Position numbers and translations under genes: made by a program. Of a stretch of 64,000 nt of DNA, positions 44,501 to 55,581 are shown one piece after another. Below the pieces are notes generated by a model. That model was not told where the DNA came from. It saw only the letters and a program-made list of their open reading frames with translations, and did no database searches. Origin of the DNA: Puccinia triticina (taxonomy: Eukaryota; Basidiomycota; Pucciniomycetes; Pucciniales; Pucciniaceae); NCBI RefSeq assembly GCF_026914185.1, contig NC_070570.1, forward strand, positions 744,001-808,000. The letters run 5' to 3'. Positions within the stretch are counted from its first letter, which is position 1. The number at the start of each line of letters is the position of its first letter.

Positions 44501-46756
44501 GCCGTAGAATCCATTTCTGGGGTCCATTTGATGGTATCTTGAGGCCTAGTATGAGTAATTATGTGGCATAGAAAAAACTTTTTATTTTTCCACTTTTCCG
44601 TCTACCACACCGCACCAAAGCTGAAAACACTGAGTCACTTTGGTGACCGCAGATTCAGACTTTTGTAGCAAGGCAATGCACAAGGGCAAACCCAAATCTT
44701 CATCATTGTTAGAGCAAATCAAAATCCCAACCAAAGGTAAGATTACAATTGTCAGCTCAAATGATTAGATGGAAAAGCTAATGCTGCATCAATAGATTTG
44801 TGAGACAACATCAAACAAAATCAGACTGTGGAAACTGCCAAAGCTCAAAGATCAGGAGAAAACAGTCAGTACTTTTGTTCCAAAGTCAGGCAGAAAAGAA
44901 AAATAACCTCACTTACTGTTTAAGCAGACAAGGTTAATCAACTACTCAAACGTTTCACCAATGCAAAATAAATTGGACGGAAAGAGCATAAGCTCTCATC
45001 TGGTAAGGACCTTGTGGTCTCCTATTCAGCAGGAAACAACACTAATGTGCCTTGTCTGTATTCACCAATAGGCAAACAAGAGATGCAACTCAGTTCAAGG
45101 AAGAAGAACCCAATTCTTCTTTTCTCTTTTATTTTCTATTGAAACAAGCAGTCCAGCACTTGCTCTTGGGTAATAAACTAGATCTCATTGTGCATGTCTC
45201 TTTTATTAAACTTAAAGTTGTTATAGTTATTAATAAGAAGAAATCAATCTTATTCCTCCCAAATATTTCAGGATCCTCCTCCCCCCCACTGTAGTCACAT
45301 AGAGAAAAGAAAAAGAACTAAAAGATATCCTCCACCTGCCTCCCTTGCACACCATCCTTCAACTCTGTTTACATGCACACACTTGCCATCTGCCAAGCGC
45401 TATACACACACATGTACATCATCCACCAAGCTCTGCTCTCATGCTAACTCCTGTGGTCTCCGCCACTTGCCTTTGCCTGTTGTTGAAATCCTCTCTCCCT
45501 AGCTTCCATGCCCCTGTCTAGCCTATGATGTCAGGACCCCACTTGCGGGCTACACCTGCTGATGTAGCCTGCTTTGGCTGCCACAGCTTCCCCCAATGAC
45601 TGCCTCCACTAGCCTGCTTTGTTTGATTCCAGCTCCCCGCGCTGTTGCCTCGCCGCCTTCAGTTGTGCACTCCGCACCATCATTGATCCATGTTGTCCGC
45701 ACTCCGCACTGATTGCTCCGCGGACATATTTGACATGTGTGACACTTTGTGTCACCACGTAAAGCCTGCACGTAGCACAAATTTCACCAGACTGTCACGA
45801 CACAGACCTCTGATACTAGTTTGACTCAATCCTGCTTCCCCACCTAACTTGGCAGAGAACCGGACCAATCTTCTCTCTGTTGTGGTCAGGTGATTTTTAC
45901 CTTTTCCCTTTCTCCCTTGACTCCACTATGATATATATAGACTCACGGGCAGAGAACCGGACTGATCTTCTCTCTGTTGTGGCTAGAAACACAATCCCGT
46001 TGGAGCTAGAATCATAGGCATTTGCCTTGTTCCCCTTGCGCCCCCGACAATATCAATAAGAGGATTCGCATTTGTTTGCTTAATTTCCAGGTCAAGTAAG
46101 CCCAGGTTTGTGGGCAGGTTAGCTGGGGGAGGCGCGCTGGGTCCCCCAGCCCCTAAAACGAGGGCAAGCTAGGGAATGATGCCCCAGGGACCGGGTAGAT
46201 TTTAGGGCCTGATCTGACAGATGTCAAGATAAAACCCAACAAAAAAACATATGCATTGTGCCAAAAAAAAGTTCATAAAAAATGGGACCAAGATTTTTGG
46301 GCTCATGCAGCCGTGAGTGCATCCGATTTTGACTGGGGCAGCCTTAGCCAAGCCAGATATGTATGCTGGCATTGAGCTAGCTTGTGAAGTGCGATGGTCC
46401 CAAGGACAGTCTCACATTTCCAACCTTATATCCCACTCCATTTGTTTAATACCCCAGCCACACTGAGCTTCAATAAGCCTGTGAAGTCTGTATAATAGCA
46501 GCAGACCTACGTACTCCTCAGATTGATTTACATCAATCTATGTACACGCATGAAGCTTAATAACTAGGTCCATCCAAGCTACAAAGTCAGTTTTGTACTT
46601 GCTTGATCGCTATGAAATGCATCTGGTAATAAGGTTTTTGAATGTGTCTACAAGGTTGAAGACTTGGTTCATCTTTGAGAACAGTAGCCCGGCCGAGGAT
46701 GCTTCGGTAGCTGAACCATTGAGCGCACATGGCAGAGTCGTGAATCGAAGTTGTGA
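44501..46756. other. Gene-free, repeat-derived stretch
   Basis: Contains two copies of GGCAGAGAACCGGAC with TCTTCTCTCTGTTGTGG (45852 and 45950, about 100 bases apart). A CAGGTCAAGTAAGCCCAGGT block at 46089 recurs near 49675. A mainly C/T-rich stretch spans 45300-45700. No gene is recognised. Confidence 0.35.
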
Positions 46757-47542
46757 TCAGGCAACCAATGATTTATCTTCAGCCGTCACAAAAGCGGTCG
46801 GTGTTATGCCGTGGAGATCACGAAATCGACGGGAATTCAGCGCACAATCGACCGCCGCTTTGGCCCAATCGATGGCATGGTTGTGATTGGAGGGAGAGGA
46901 CGGATCTAGACCAGATCTTATGAGTGCCTGAGACTCATTCAAGCATGTCAAGACGCCAAAGATGATGGGCTTGTTATGTTTGATCGATACCTCCATCAAT
47001 TTTTGAGAAACTGAATCTGCAATATATCTATGAAGAACATGGAAGATCGAAAAATTGAAAGGATTAAGCATCTCGATTGATCAAGTTGGTTGCTAGTCTG
47101 AACATCAAAACAGCACTCAACTCGAAATGCATTGTGTCTCCTTTGATTAATACACCCATAGCAATGATCGCATCAATATCTTTGTGAAGGGCGGGATTGG
47201 ATAAGACTCTGTTAGACGCAAACGAAGATGATGTCAGTTCCACAAGTTGAAACAATCACTCAGCCTGAGAAGAAAAATGAAAGATCTTAACGAATTACAA
47301 GCCCAGGGGAGTTCGTAAGAGCCTGGAACTGATTGAATTAGGATATTCTCGCTTTTCAAGTTTAATGACTGAAGTGTTAAGATCGAAAATTTCAGCAAGT
47401 TATTGACGATCGTTTTGTTCCATTCGGTATGAACTATCAGTATCCTCAATTTTGAGATGTCGGCAGTTGATTGGCTCAAGTTTTTCAGCGACACTGGCGC
47501 TTGCTTGATCTGGTCTTGGGATTGCGGTTGGCGGTCTGCCAT
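46757..47542 (-). CDS. RIB4: 6,7-dimethyl-8-ribityllumazine synthase
   Basis: Three exons on the minus strand, 47542-47292, 47208-47122 and 47027-46757, give 202 residues with matching phases. Blocks in order: LRILIVHTEWN at the N-terminal substrate site, VPGSYELPWACNS, IDAIIAMGVLIKGDTMHFE with the catalytic His region, YIADSVSQKLME, and IIFGVLTCLNESQAL with NHAIDWAKAAVDCAL. The enzyme condenses 5-amino-6-ribitylamino-uracil with 3,4-dihydroxy-2-butanone 4-phosphate, the penultimate step of riboflavin synthesis. There is an N-terminal Gln/Ser-rich extension of about 25 residues and a C-terminal extension of about 20 after the usual end, compared with the yeast protein of about 169 residues. 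It is divergent from the frataxin gene, with 184 bases between the starts. Confidence 0.95.
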
Positions 47543-47726
47543 GCTTCGTCTGCCCTGGATAAGGGTATCGGTCTTGGACTGTTGGGGTTGCCGTTGTCCC
47601 GAGCACCGCCACCGGCACTGGGCAGGCTGTTGACATTCCCCGCAGCCACCGAGCGGCAACTGGGGCTGGCCAGCACCCCCGGCCTCCACCAAACCACAAC
47701 ATAAATACATACCCTCGTCCAACGCG
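47543..47726. promoter_or_regulatory. Short divergent promoter of RIB4 and frataxin
   Basis: The 184-base gap between the two start codons must hold both promoters. It is GC-richer than the flanks. No clear TATA box was seen; a TAAATAC motif lies about 25 bases before the frataxin ATG. Flavin and iron-sulfur supply could be co-regulated here, but that is only inference. Confidence 0.45.
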
Positions 47727-48649
47727 ATGCACGCCTCACGATGGACGACTGCTCTGCTGACGAGGCGATGGATGTCTGCATCGAATCACCGGAGACTAGG
47801 CGCATCTCCGAGAAACCTCTGCCGGTCGACCGGCCCTCCGGCTCTTTCCATTCGGGCGCGGTACCACTCAACCCATGGCTCTCATGTGAGGAGAGAGTAC
47901 TCCTCAGATTGTAGCCCTTCATCGTTCACTGTCTCGTGAGTTGAACCAATGAATGGACTATTTGTCCTCATCATATTTCTTGACGATGCAACTGACCTGC
48001 CACTACCGCTGCTTGATATAACCGCATTCATATCGTGCACCGAACTATGTGGATTTGATGGAAATCCGTGACAATGAAGGAACTTAGATAATCAAGAGTT
48101 TCATCAAATCTCTGATCAGACGCTCGATGACTTGACCGAGGTGCTCGAACGACTGGTCGAATCCGACCATCCCGAGGTAACCGGCTGGGACGTAGATTAT
48201 TCGGTAAGCCCCCACACTGATCTCGCCACTTCTTGCACTTCCGTTCCCACAATTCACTGCTGATGCGCCAATGTGGTCGCTGTCCCTTACATCTTTGATA
48301 ACAATAAATCTCAAAAATCTCAAGAGTGGGGTCATGAATTTCTCAATGGGCAAGCATGGGACATATGTTGTCAATAAGCAACCTCCAAATAAACAAATAT
48401 GGCTGTCTTCACCCTTCTCGTCAGTTCTTCTTTCTTCCTTTTCGTTTAGTGATGAAAAACGCATGATTACTGAATCCCTTTGCTTATAGTGGTCCTAAGC
48501 GGTTTGATTACGATAAGAGACGGAAGTCTTGGTTCTACAGTCGAGAAGGGAATGAATTGATAGGCTTGATGAGCTCGGAAATCGACAGTATTTTAGGCGC
48601 AAACTTCTTTTCCAAACTGTTACAATCTTCCAACCTTTCACAACAGTAA
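47727..48649 (+). CDS. YFH1: Frataxin, mitochondrial
   Basis: Four exons, 47727-47935, 48080-48203, 48325-48419 and 48490-48649, give 195 residues. The first exon is Arg/Ser-rich without acidic residues ([20 protein letters not shown]), a typical mitochondrial presequence. The fold follows: [20 protein letters not shown] (helix 1), acidic [53 protein letters not shown], then [18 protein letters not shown]. These are the most conserved frataxin strands, including the QIWLSSP core. Frataxin delivers or regulates iron and sulfur transfer on the ISCU scaffold in the matrix. The second intron acceptor (CTCAAG) was chosen because it restores DYS-SGV. A C-terminal tail of about 17 residues extends past the usual end. 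Confidence 0.95.
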
Positions 48650-49203
48650 CAAACAAAACATGTACAGGTGATGGGCGGCCAACAAGAGTGAAGAGTCAGA
48701 AAAGACCGCGGATGTTGAAGAATCGAAGCAATCGCGAGTGGATGATAGTTCGAAATTCAGTGTGAAGAATGGGATAATGGGAAGCAAGCCCTTTGAATCG
48801 CTGGAAAACATTTGATTCTACACAGCTTCAACCCGCATCCTTACAATAGAGCTACAACAGAATAATTACTAGTTACACGATGCCCTCTGGATCGGAAGAC
48901 TCGACTCGACTCATTCCTTATTCACGCAGTTTTCAACATAAACTGAGCGGACGCATATATAATTCATCAAACGTTCATTTGCTCAACCGGGTATCACAAG
49001 ATGATTCACCTCTCACCGATGTTTTTTTTTTCTCTCTTTGTCAACTTGTGATACGCTTTCATCTCTTACAGAACTGTGCGGAACAGCATAGGCTTTGTTA
49101 TTCGTCGGTGTTTGAAAAAACAATGCTGCATCAACTGGTTAAGCCCACATACATGTGAACTCAGAGCATCTCCACTGCGGGCCCTATTTGGGGCCCTATA
49201 TTA
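48650..49203. other. 3' flank of frataxin, gene-free
   Basis: Some moderately GC-rich sequence directly after the stop (48660-48815) has an open frame with acceptor-like TACAG. An alternative last exon of frataxin is conceivable but not needed. Nothing else seen. Confidence 0.4.
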
Positions 49204-49405
49204 GGGGGGTTCACAACAGAATTTTCCAAAAAACTTAGAGCCCATTTAAATGAGGCCTTTATGAACATTCTTTTGTTAAGAAAATAAACTATCCACATTT
49301 GGGTGTTTCTTGGCAATCAATCAGAACAACTTCTACGTTTTTTCAAAAAAATTGTTCATAAAGGCCTTAAAATGGGCTCTGATGTTGTTTTATTGTGAAC
49401 CCCCC
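49204..49405. repeat. Complete GGGGGGTTCACAA MITE
   Basis: The ends GGGGGGTTCACAACAGAATT and TTATTGTGAACCCCCC are inverted and flanked by TA. The interior mirrors TAAATGAGGCCTTTATGAAC with GTTCATAAAGGCCTTAAAAT. It is the same length class (about 200 bp) as the palindrome-centre copy at 30289-30489. Confidence 0.8.
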
Positions 49406-49690
49406 TATTAAGTTTTACCAAACTTTTGACCTACAATCTAAGGCCTTGATGAACAAAATTCTAAAATTTTAAATGCACAGCAGTAAGTGATAATCAATCA
49501 GTCCAATATGTTATTTTTTATAAATATCTTCATAAACACCTTAAAATGTGTCCTAAAGTTTAATCATGAACCCTCCTATTACAACCAAATAGGTCCCACA
49601 GGTCCCAAAACCACAGCCACCACATTCCCTATGTGGGGCCCAATATGATCATTCACATTTGTTTGCTAGATTTTCAGGTCAAGTAAGCCT
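49406..49690. other. Gene-free spacer
   Basis: Contains a weakly similar partial relative of the preceding MITE (49430-49580, with TTCATAAACACCTTAAAAT and GAACCCTCCTATTA) and the CAGGTCAAGTAAGCC block shared with 46089. Confidence 0.45.
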
Positions 49691-50389
49691 GGGTTTGTGG
49701 GCAGGTTTTGGGCAATGCAACTTGAACAGAGGGAAAAAATTCTGGAAGAAGCTCCTGCCATAATGATGAAAGCCAGAGAGGCTTCTGTCAGATACTGGGA
49801 TAGGAAAATGATGGCGCATTTAAAAAAAACTTTGGACTATGGCAAACTAGTTCTTATCTACAAGGGGGTTTCAAACATGATGCAGTTCCCAGTTCAGGAA
49901 ATCCAATTCAGGAAAACAAAGTTCCTGCAACAAGAATTTTTCATTTAGTTTTGCATGTTTTTTGTGTAAAATTAGGTTCCAGCCTGCAGTTTCTGTTGCA
50001 GGAGTGCTGATTTCCTGAATTGGGGGTTCCTGCAATGTGACCTGCACCATGTTTGAAACCCTCTAAAATTTTGGAGGATCAGTGGGGAAAATTATTGTTG
50101 AACCACTGGAATTGTCCCTTTAGAATCAAGAAACAACTGCCTAAAGGATCTTACTTACTGGAAGAATTAGATGGGACAGAACTCCATCAAACTTATTCGG
50201 CATCTCACATCAACCGGTTTTACCCTTGTGGGTGGCTTTTGGATCAGGTTATCAGGAATGAATAAGATCCTGAGCTCAACAGTCAAGATGATGATATTGA
50301 ACACTCTTCTTATGAAGAAAACTCTGATGCTTCTGATCATTGAGCATTACATCCTGGGCAAGATACCAAACTGTTCAACCTTTCTTTAA
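49691..50389 (+). pseudogene. Ty3/Gypsy-type integrase C-terminal fragment, split by a MITE
   Basis: The frame around 49700-49863 has RYWDRKMMAHLKKTLDYGKL and VLIYK. After the insertion it resumes ILEDQWGKLLLNHWNCPF, KKQLPKGSYLLEELDGTELH and ASHINRFYPCG. This is the end of a Gypsy polyprotein, where the integrase C-terminal domain (W-x-G-P-F, GSY-x-L-x-x-LDG) precedes the polyprotein end. No reverse transcriptase lies upstream, so it is a remnant. Several later frames (50171-50389) are out of register. Confidence 0.7.
49864..50065. repeat. MITE with GGGTTTCAAACATG ends inside integrase
   Basis: The left end GGGGGTTTCAAACATGATGC and right end GCACCATGTTTGAAACCCTC are inverted. Inside, CCAGTTCAGGAAAT mirrors TTTCCTGAATTGGG and CCTGCAACAAGAA mirrors TTCTGTTGCAGG. 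The flanking A residues are consistent with a very short target duplication. Leaving out the element rejoins the integrase reading frame (Lys then Ile-Leu-Glu-Asp). Confidence 0.75.
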
Positions 50390-50452
50390 CTCTTTGATTC
50401 AAGCTCTTTTTCTCAAATTATTACAAATTCAAAAAGTCAAATCCAAATTTAA

Positions 50453-50610
50453 GGCCCTGTTTGGAAATTCATGTTCTATGTGATAAATGGGGAAATTTAT
50501 AATGCACAAACCAAAGTTTGCCCCCGTCTCCACCAAATTTTTGGAACCCCAGTGTTGTGTGTGATAGATACAGCCATTTATCATGTAGAACAGTGCTTCC
50601 AAACAGGACC
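50453..50610. mobile_element. Small PIF/Harbinger-like MITE, 158 bp
   Basis: The ends GGCCCTGTTTGGAA and TTCCAAACAGGACC are inverted with one mismatch, flanked by TAA on both sides (50450-50452 and 50611-50613). Subterminal CATGTTCTATGTGATAAATG is mirrored by CATTTATCATGTAGAACAG. Its ends resemble those of the 519-bp element at 17402-17920. Confidence 0.75.
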
Positions 50611-50613
50611 TAA

Positions 50614-50999
50614 AATAAAAATAACACTCAAAATCAGTAAAAACTTATCAAATCATGACTTCAGAAATCAGCACATAACACCTTAAATTAATTAAAACTT
50701 AGTAGCTTCAATCATATAATTTGGGGGAGGTACTCTCACTTCTCTCAACCCCTCAGCTTGGTATCATTATTTCACCTTCTCTTTTATTCTCATTCCCTCT
50801 CTCAAATTCTCACTCTCACCTAGAGGTTGAGGACAGCCTTTTTCAGCTGGGGGAGGGGGTTTCTGTTGAAGACTTGTCTAGATCAAAATTTTCAATTTTT
50901 TCAGCTCAGATCAATCAAGCATCCCCAAGGACATCATGGGATAGGTCTCAACCAATCTGTCTAAAATCCAGGCTGCAAGCTTGAAGAGGAGGCAAACTT
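50614..50999. other. Gene-free stretch
   Basis: Leu/Ser-rich frame at 50721-50984 without a motif. Not called. Confidence 0.35.
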
Positions 51000-51506
51000 C
51001 AATCTTACCAGATGGAAAGCAAATCTTACACCCATCTGGATCAGATGTTACAACCCCCTTCAAGATACATGGTCTGGTTACATACACACAAACACCCTCC
51101 TCAACTTCATGTAGCAGTTACATATATGAACCACATTTAACCAGGTCCATTTAATCTGAACTTACATGGACCACTCTTACAACCTGTCTACCCTTTAGAT
51201 ATAATTACATCATCAGCTTCACTCATTACACTGTACTAAGTACATGTAATGCAGTCTCATGCAGTATTTTGAAGAAACATGCAGTATTATTCAGACATAT
51301 AAATTCTTATGCAGACACATGCAGTCTTATGTATTATGGGCTGTAGTCTGAAAAGGCAGGAAAACCCCTATGAATGGGGGGTAACATAAAATCCAGAATT
51401 GTGCCAAAATTCTTACATTTTTTGAATCCATTCATACACATTTCATGCCTAAGCTCAGTGGATTTCCCAGATTTTCATACATTTTTAATACCTAACATTG
51501 CTGCCA

Positions 51507-51539
<33 letters not shown>
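51507..51539. repeat. G33 homopolymer
   Basis: 33 consecutive G, continuing into a G-rich stretch to about 51630. The length is uncertain in any sequencing technology. It could form G-quadruplexes. Confidence 0.8.
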
Positions 51540-51540
<1 letters not shown>

Positions 51541-52323
51541 GGAGGGGGGTGCAAAAAGAAAAAACCTGGTGGCACCAAGGTGGGGTACCAAAAGTAAGCC
51601 AAGGTGTGCTGCTGAGGGGGAGGGGGGGCTTTTCTGGTGCACTTTCAGCAATTTTATACATCTTAGGTACTACCCTCCCTTACCCAGGAAAAATTTCATC
51701 CACTTGAAGTGCTTACCATTGAGGCCAAAAAAGCTGATTCATACCATTTTTGTGCCTACCATTTTGGGTTTTTGCCAAAACAAAATCATACATCTTGATT
51801 CTTCATTACCCCCATTTATAGGGGGTTTCCTGGGTCCTGTCTGAAAGTTGATAGAAGACATCATGCAGGATCATGCAGGTGTCAAGCTAGCAAAAACCCT
51901 TCATGGAGCTTGCAGATTGAGATGCCATCATGAGTAATGAAAAGATGACAGCATGTGACCTTGATATCATTTGAAAGGCCAGACCAGCTAAATTCCCTCA
52001 GATTACATTATGTGACCTGTCAACCAGGCAAAAATCCCTCATCTAAGCTGTACTGCCAGCTAAAAAACCTCATTTTAGCCATCAGGGCAGCTAAATACCC
52101 TCATTATCTAGCTCTCCTGGAGCTAAAATGTCTCACTCTTTTCTATTTAAGCAGGCTTTCCTCCCCCCCCCAGTTGTAATTTCTCTCCAGCAAACTACTT
52201 TCATTCAGCTTACCTCATTACAGTACAAAAATTGCACACTCTAAATATATCATTATCACCACTCTATATTGTGGTTTTACCCCCTTTACATACAAATTAC
52301 AAACTCATTACAGCCCTTACACA

Positions 52324-53435
52324 CACCAGGGGTGATTTTGACGCACTCTCCAGAGAGTGCCATACCGTACCCTTTTTCTGGAACTGTGCTGGATTCTTTT
52401 GGTGAAATTAGTATAAGAAATAATGAACAATGCTTGAACTCATCCACAACCGTTCTGAAAATGATCCTGGATTCATCCATAAATCATCAAGAATTCATGC
52501 AGAACTCAACTGAAACTCAATCAGAACACAGCTGAAACAACCAAGACACACTGGCCACAATTAAATCATAACTCAATTTGACCTAATTGTTGATTGTGAT
52601 GATTTCTTGGGATTCAATTCATATTATTCACATGCTCATGAAGGTGTTCATTGGTTTCACTTTGCTAATTTCTCCCTCATGTGCGCGCGTAAAATGTTGT
52701 TACAAATTGTAGGCTGGGCCTCTTTCAGATCAACAACACATACACACCGGTTAGAATGATGTGAAAGGCCCACCTCAATTTTCATATTTCACTAAATAAA
52801 AGCAGGTATCATCTATAATTGAGCCAAAAAAGGATGAAAATAGGGTGAAAGTATGTGTCAAGTCAAGCTTGGAGTTTTGTTGTATCAGATTTCAGCTAGA
52901 CAACCTGGATTCTTAACACATATAAGATTGTGATTTGTTTTTATGGTTTTTTGTTTTTCAATGTCTCCATGCACATGCATGTGCGCTGTTTTCCATTTTT
53001 ACAATGTCACCTTCGTGTACGCGCGTACATTGTGGTGACAGATCACCAGAGGGGCCTTTCACAGCTCCATTACAATTAAAAACTGGTCAGAAAGCCATTA
53101 AAGCCCCAGCTAGTCACAAATATGTTGTGTGAAACCCCTTGCACATAGAGAAATTGATCAACATAAATTCACCATAAATGATTGATAATTGGGCATTGAG
53201 TAAGTATCATTTCATTATAGGTTGTAATTGAGTTATCCTTAAGGAATGAAACAGTTCTATACAACATTGCATGAGGTCCTGTGATACTTCCTCATAAATT
53301 ATGAAAGACTTCCCATTGACTTCTGAATAATTTATCAATCATTTCCTAATACACATATAACTGACATCAGACCCAGAACAACAAAAAATTACAGTCAGGC
53401 ACTCTCTGGAGCGTGCGTCAAATCCTCCCCTGGTG
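52324..53435. mobile_element. Complete CACCAGGGG-ended element, 1.11 kb
   Basis: Left end CACCAGGGGTGATTTTGACG and right end CGTCAAATCCTCCCCTGGTG; subterminal GCACTCTCCAGAGAGTGC and GGCACTCTCTGGAG. ACA occurs directly before and after, a possible 3-bp target duplication. It interrupts LTR-like copy B between CATTACAGCCCTTACA and ACAGCAGCTACATTACC, whereas copy A continues across the matching place. No coding capacity. Confidence 0.75.
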
Positions 53436-53699
53436 ACAGCAGCTACATTACCATAATCCTTAAGCCACCTACAGATAATAGGCTATCTTCTGAAACACCT
53501 CCACTGTCACTACATTGAACCTTCCAATCTGAGATTGGGGGGCTTTTTTTAGTGTCTAGTGGCCCAGGAAAGGCAGAGATCCCCTCAGACATCCCTTCCC
53601 ACACTCAGCAAAAAGTTCTCAGGAACACTTTTGACCTTTACAATGGCCATTGGCACCAGGACCTTTCTGCCTTTGCAATTTCCAGCCATCAGGCGGTGG

Positions 53700-53822
53700 G
53701 TGTTGAATTTTATTAAAAATTGAAGCATGGAGCTTTCTGCCTGCCATGGGTACCTGCAAGGGCAGATGACTACCCGCTAAAGGGTGATGGGTACCCATCA
53801 GCGGGTTCCAATGTCCATCTCT
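53700..53822. mobile_element. hAT-like terminal fragment
   Basis: Contains CATGGGTACCTGCAAGGG, GGGTACCCATCAGCGGGTTC and a right end of type CCAATGTCCATCTCTG. This resembles the right end of the complete hAT element (GGGTTCGTTTGGCCATCTCTA) and its GGTACC-rich subterminal part. No left end was found. Confidence 0.5.
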
Positions 53823-53987
53823 GATTATGAATGAAATATGTGTGAAATATACTAATGGTATTTGTGATGAGATAAATAACTGTGAATATAAGGGAAGCAA
53901 AGATACTTATAGCAGCATAGCTATAAATTGTTTACCTAAATTCAGTTCACAGGTTGATTAGACTGTGCTGTAACAGGGGAATGTTTT

Positions 53988-54166
53988 ATGGTCTGATCTG
54001 TAGAGAGAAATACAGGGGGCTAGTTTTCTGGATCCTAAGTTTGTAGATTTCAGGGTGAGGAATCTTTTGGGATCTGCATCTTCTTGAATTATGAGTGTGC
54101 AGGCTGTACATTTATATGATAGTCCAGATACATATGAAAGTACTTGCTGCTTCTAATTTCTCATAG
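53988..54166 (+). repeat. About 200-bp dispersed repeat, diverged copy
   Basis: Begins TATGGTCTGATCTGTAGAGA, has GGATCCTAAGTTTGTAGATT and ATTATGAGTGTGCAGG in the expected order, and ends near CTCATAG. The oldest-looking of the four copies. Confidence 0.5.
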
Positions 54167-54833
54167 CAAAATTTATACAATCCATTTTTATAGCATGCTG
54201 AGTATGGACTTGATTGGTTTGATGGGTATAATATCTGTCCATATCATTGAGGCCCAGCCCTAGTTGGGACAGGCCTAAGCTATTCTTTCACCTAAGCAAG
54301 TTTAATCCAAAAAAAAAAGCTGTTGTGGGAAGGAATTATAGACTTTTGAATATTCCTCCCACTAAAAATTATGATCTTGGCTCCTCAAAAGGGGGGAATG
54401 GGACACATTTACACTCCGCAGCAGAAAGGGAGACTATTAATTTGGCCAAATACTGCACTGCAGGCCAATTATTTGACCATCAACTGGTGACTGGTGTGGA
54501 ATCAACACAACACAGGCTAGCTGAGAATAATCCCCTTTGTTCAGGGGCTGTGGCAATAAGCATACTGAAGAAAGTTTGAAAACCAAGCCTCTGAAAAAGG
54601 GGTTTATAAGAACAGTCCCACTGGGGACTCCCAGCCATGGCCTGGAAGCTTTGGATTTTTTTGCCTTTTTGTAAATCAGTCTCTTATAACTCTCAAACCA
54701 TCAATCCAATTGGTATGCCATGAATTTGACATCTATATAGTCAAAAGAATTGGCTTTGGGGACATATGTTTTTGGTGAGAATATCTCTGTTCATTTAGTG
54801 CAGGGGCTATAACAGCCACAGATTGATACAGTT
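54167..54833. other. Unassigned open frame, otherwise gene-free
   Basis: A 110-codon plus-strand frame (54247-54579) has balanced composition but no recognised motif, and no support for its start. Left uncalled. Confidence 0.3.
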
Positions 54834-54991
54834 ATTGGAGGACCTGTTGTTATGGAAATTCAGATCTGCGCTGACAAATTTCAGATTTTGGAGAGGTCCC
54901 AGAAGTGATCTAGAGTAAGCCTAAATTTCCCTGCAAAATCTGAAATTTGTCAGCTCATATCTGGATTTCCAGATCAATGAGAAGCCCTTCA
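54834..54991. repeat. MITE of the GGAGGACTTCC family, diverged
   Basis: Ends TTGGAGGACCTGTTG and GAGAAGCCCTTCA are imperfect inverses. The interior alternates CAGATCTG, AAATTTCAGATTTT and AAAATCTGAAATTT as in the copy at 12280-12452. Confidence 0.55.
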
Positions 54992-55581
54992 TTAAAGAAT
55001 TACAAACAAGCAGAAAATATGAAAATTTCAGAACTTGCAGGTGAAGTAGCCAACACCTGGTGGGGCAAAAGTTTCCCAGAGTTACCAGTCCCTGCGTTGC
55101 ACTCAGAGGCTCGTGCTTGGGCCCCAGCCCAGGCTGTACTGAGCCCTCCCAATCAAGATGCTTTTGTTACTTTAGATCCACCTGACACTCTTGCTCAGAA
55201 GTGTCCAACGGAATCAATTGACATCACTAGGATTTTTTTTTATTACAATAAGAGTGTAAATTAGACAGTATTGGTTGATTGTCAGTGTCCGATGGACGTT
55301 GGGTTTGCTCCAGTCAAAAGACCTTTCCGGTTGGCAAGCATCACTTGGACGCATCCGTGGACCGCAAGCATCCAACATCATGTGGATGCACCTTTGTACA
55401 TGTACACTTTTGTGTCAAAAACGGTGGAAAGGATGTGGGTAGATTCTCAGAATGTGCCCCAAGGTGTGGGTGTACTTTCTGGCTCATTTGGAAAGGTGAG
55501 TTCAATATCAATAAACAGTAGAATACACTGGTACACTGATTGAAATTTTAAATTGCAAATTATGATCAGTCTATGCATGTA
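54992..55581. other. 3' flank of the RBM18-like gene, no gene seen
   Basis: Two overlapping frames at 55271-55543 carry no recognised motif. The last bases are probably the 3' UTR of the minus-strand gene ending at 55582. Confidence 0.4.

Larger units (their letters stand above)
51000..53642 (+). mobile_element. LTR-like repeat, copy B, carrying a CACCAGGGG element
   Basis: Shares with copy A (33120-34373) the CATCTGGATCAGATGTTACA region, the CATGCAG arrays, GTCAAGCTAGCAAAAACCC, the TCTCACTCTTTTCTATTTAA promoter-like stretch, GCAAACTACTTTCATTCAGC and the terminal CAGGAACACTTTTGACCTTTACA block. Copy B has two extra blocks: a G-rich segment around 51365-51845 and the element at 52324-53435. 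Left border uncertain. Confidence 0.45.

Noticed and set aside
46593..46886. 97-codon plus-strand frame
   Set aside because: Antisense shadow of RIB4 exon 3, which has strong family motifs on the minus strand.
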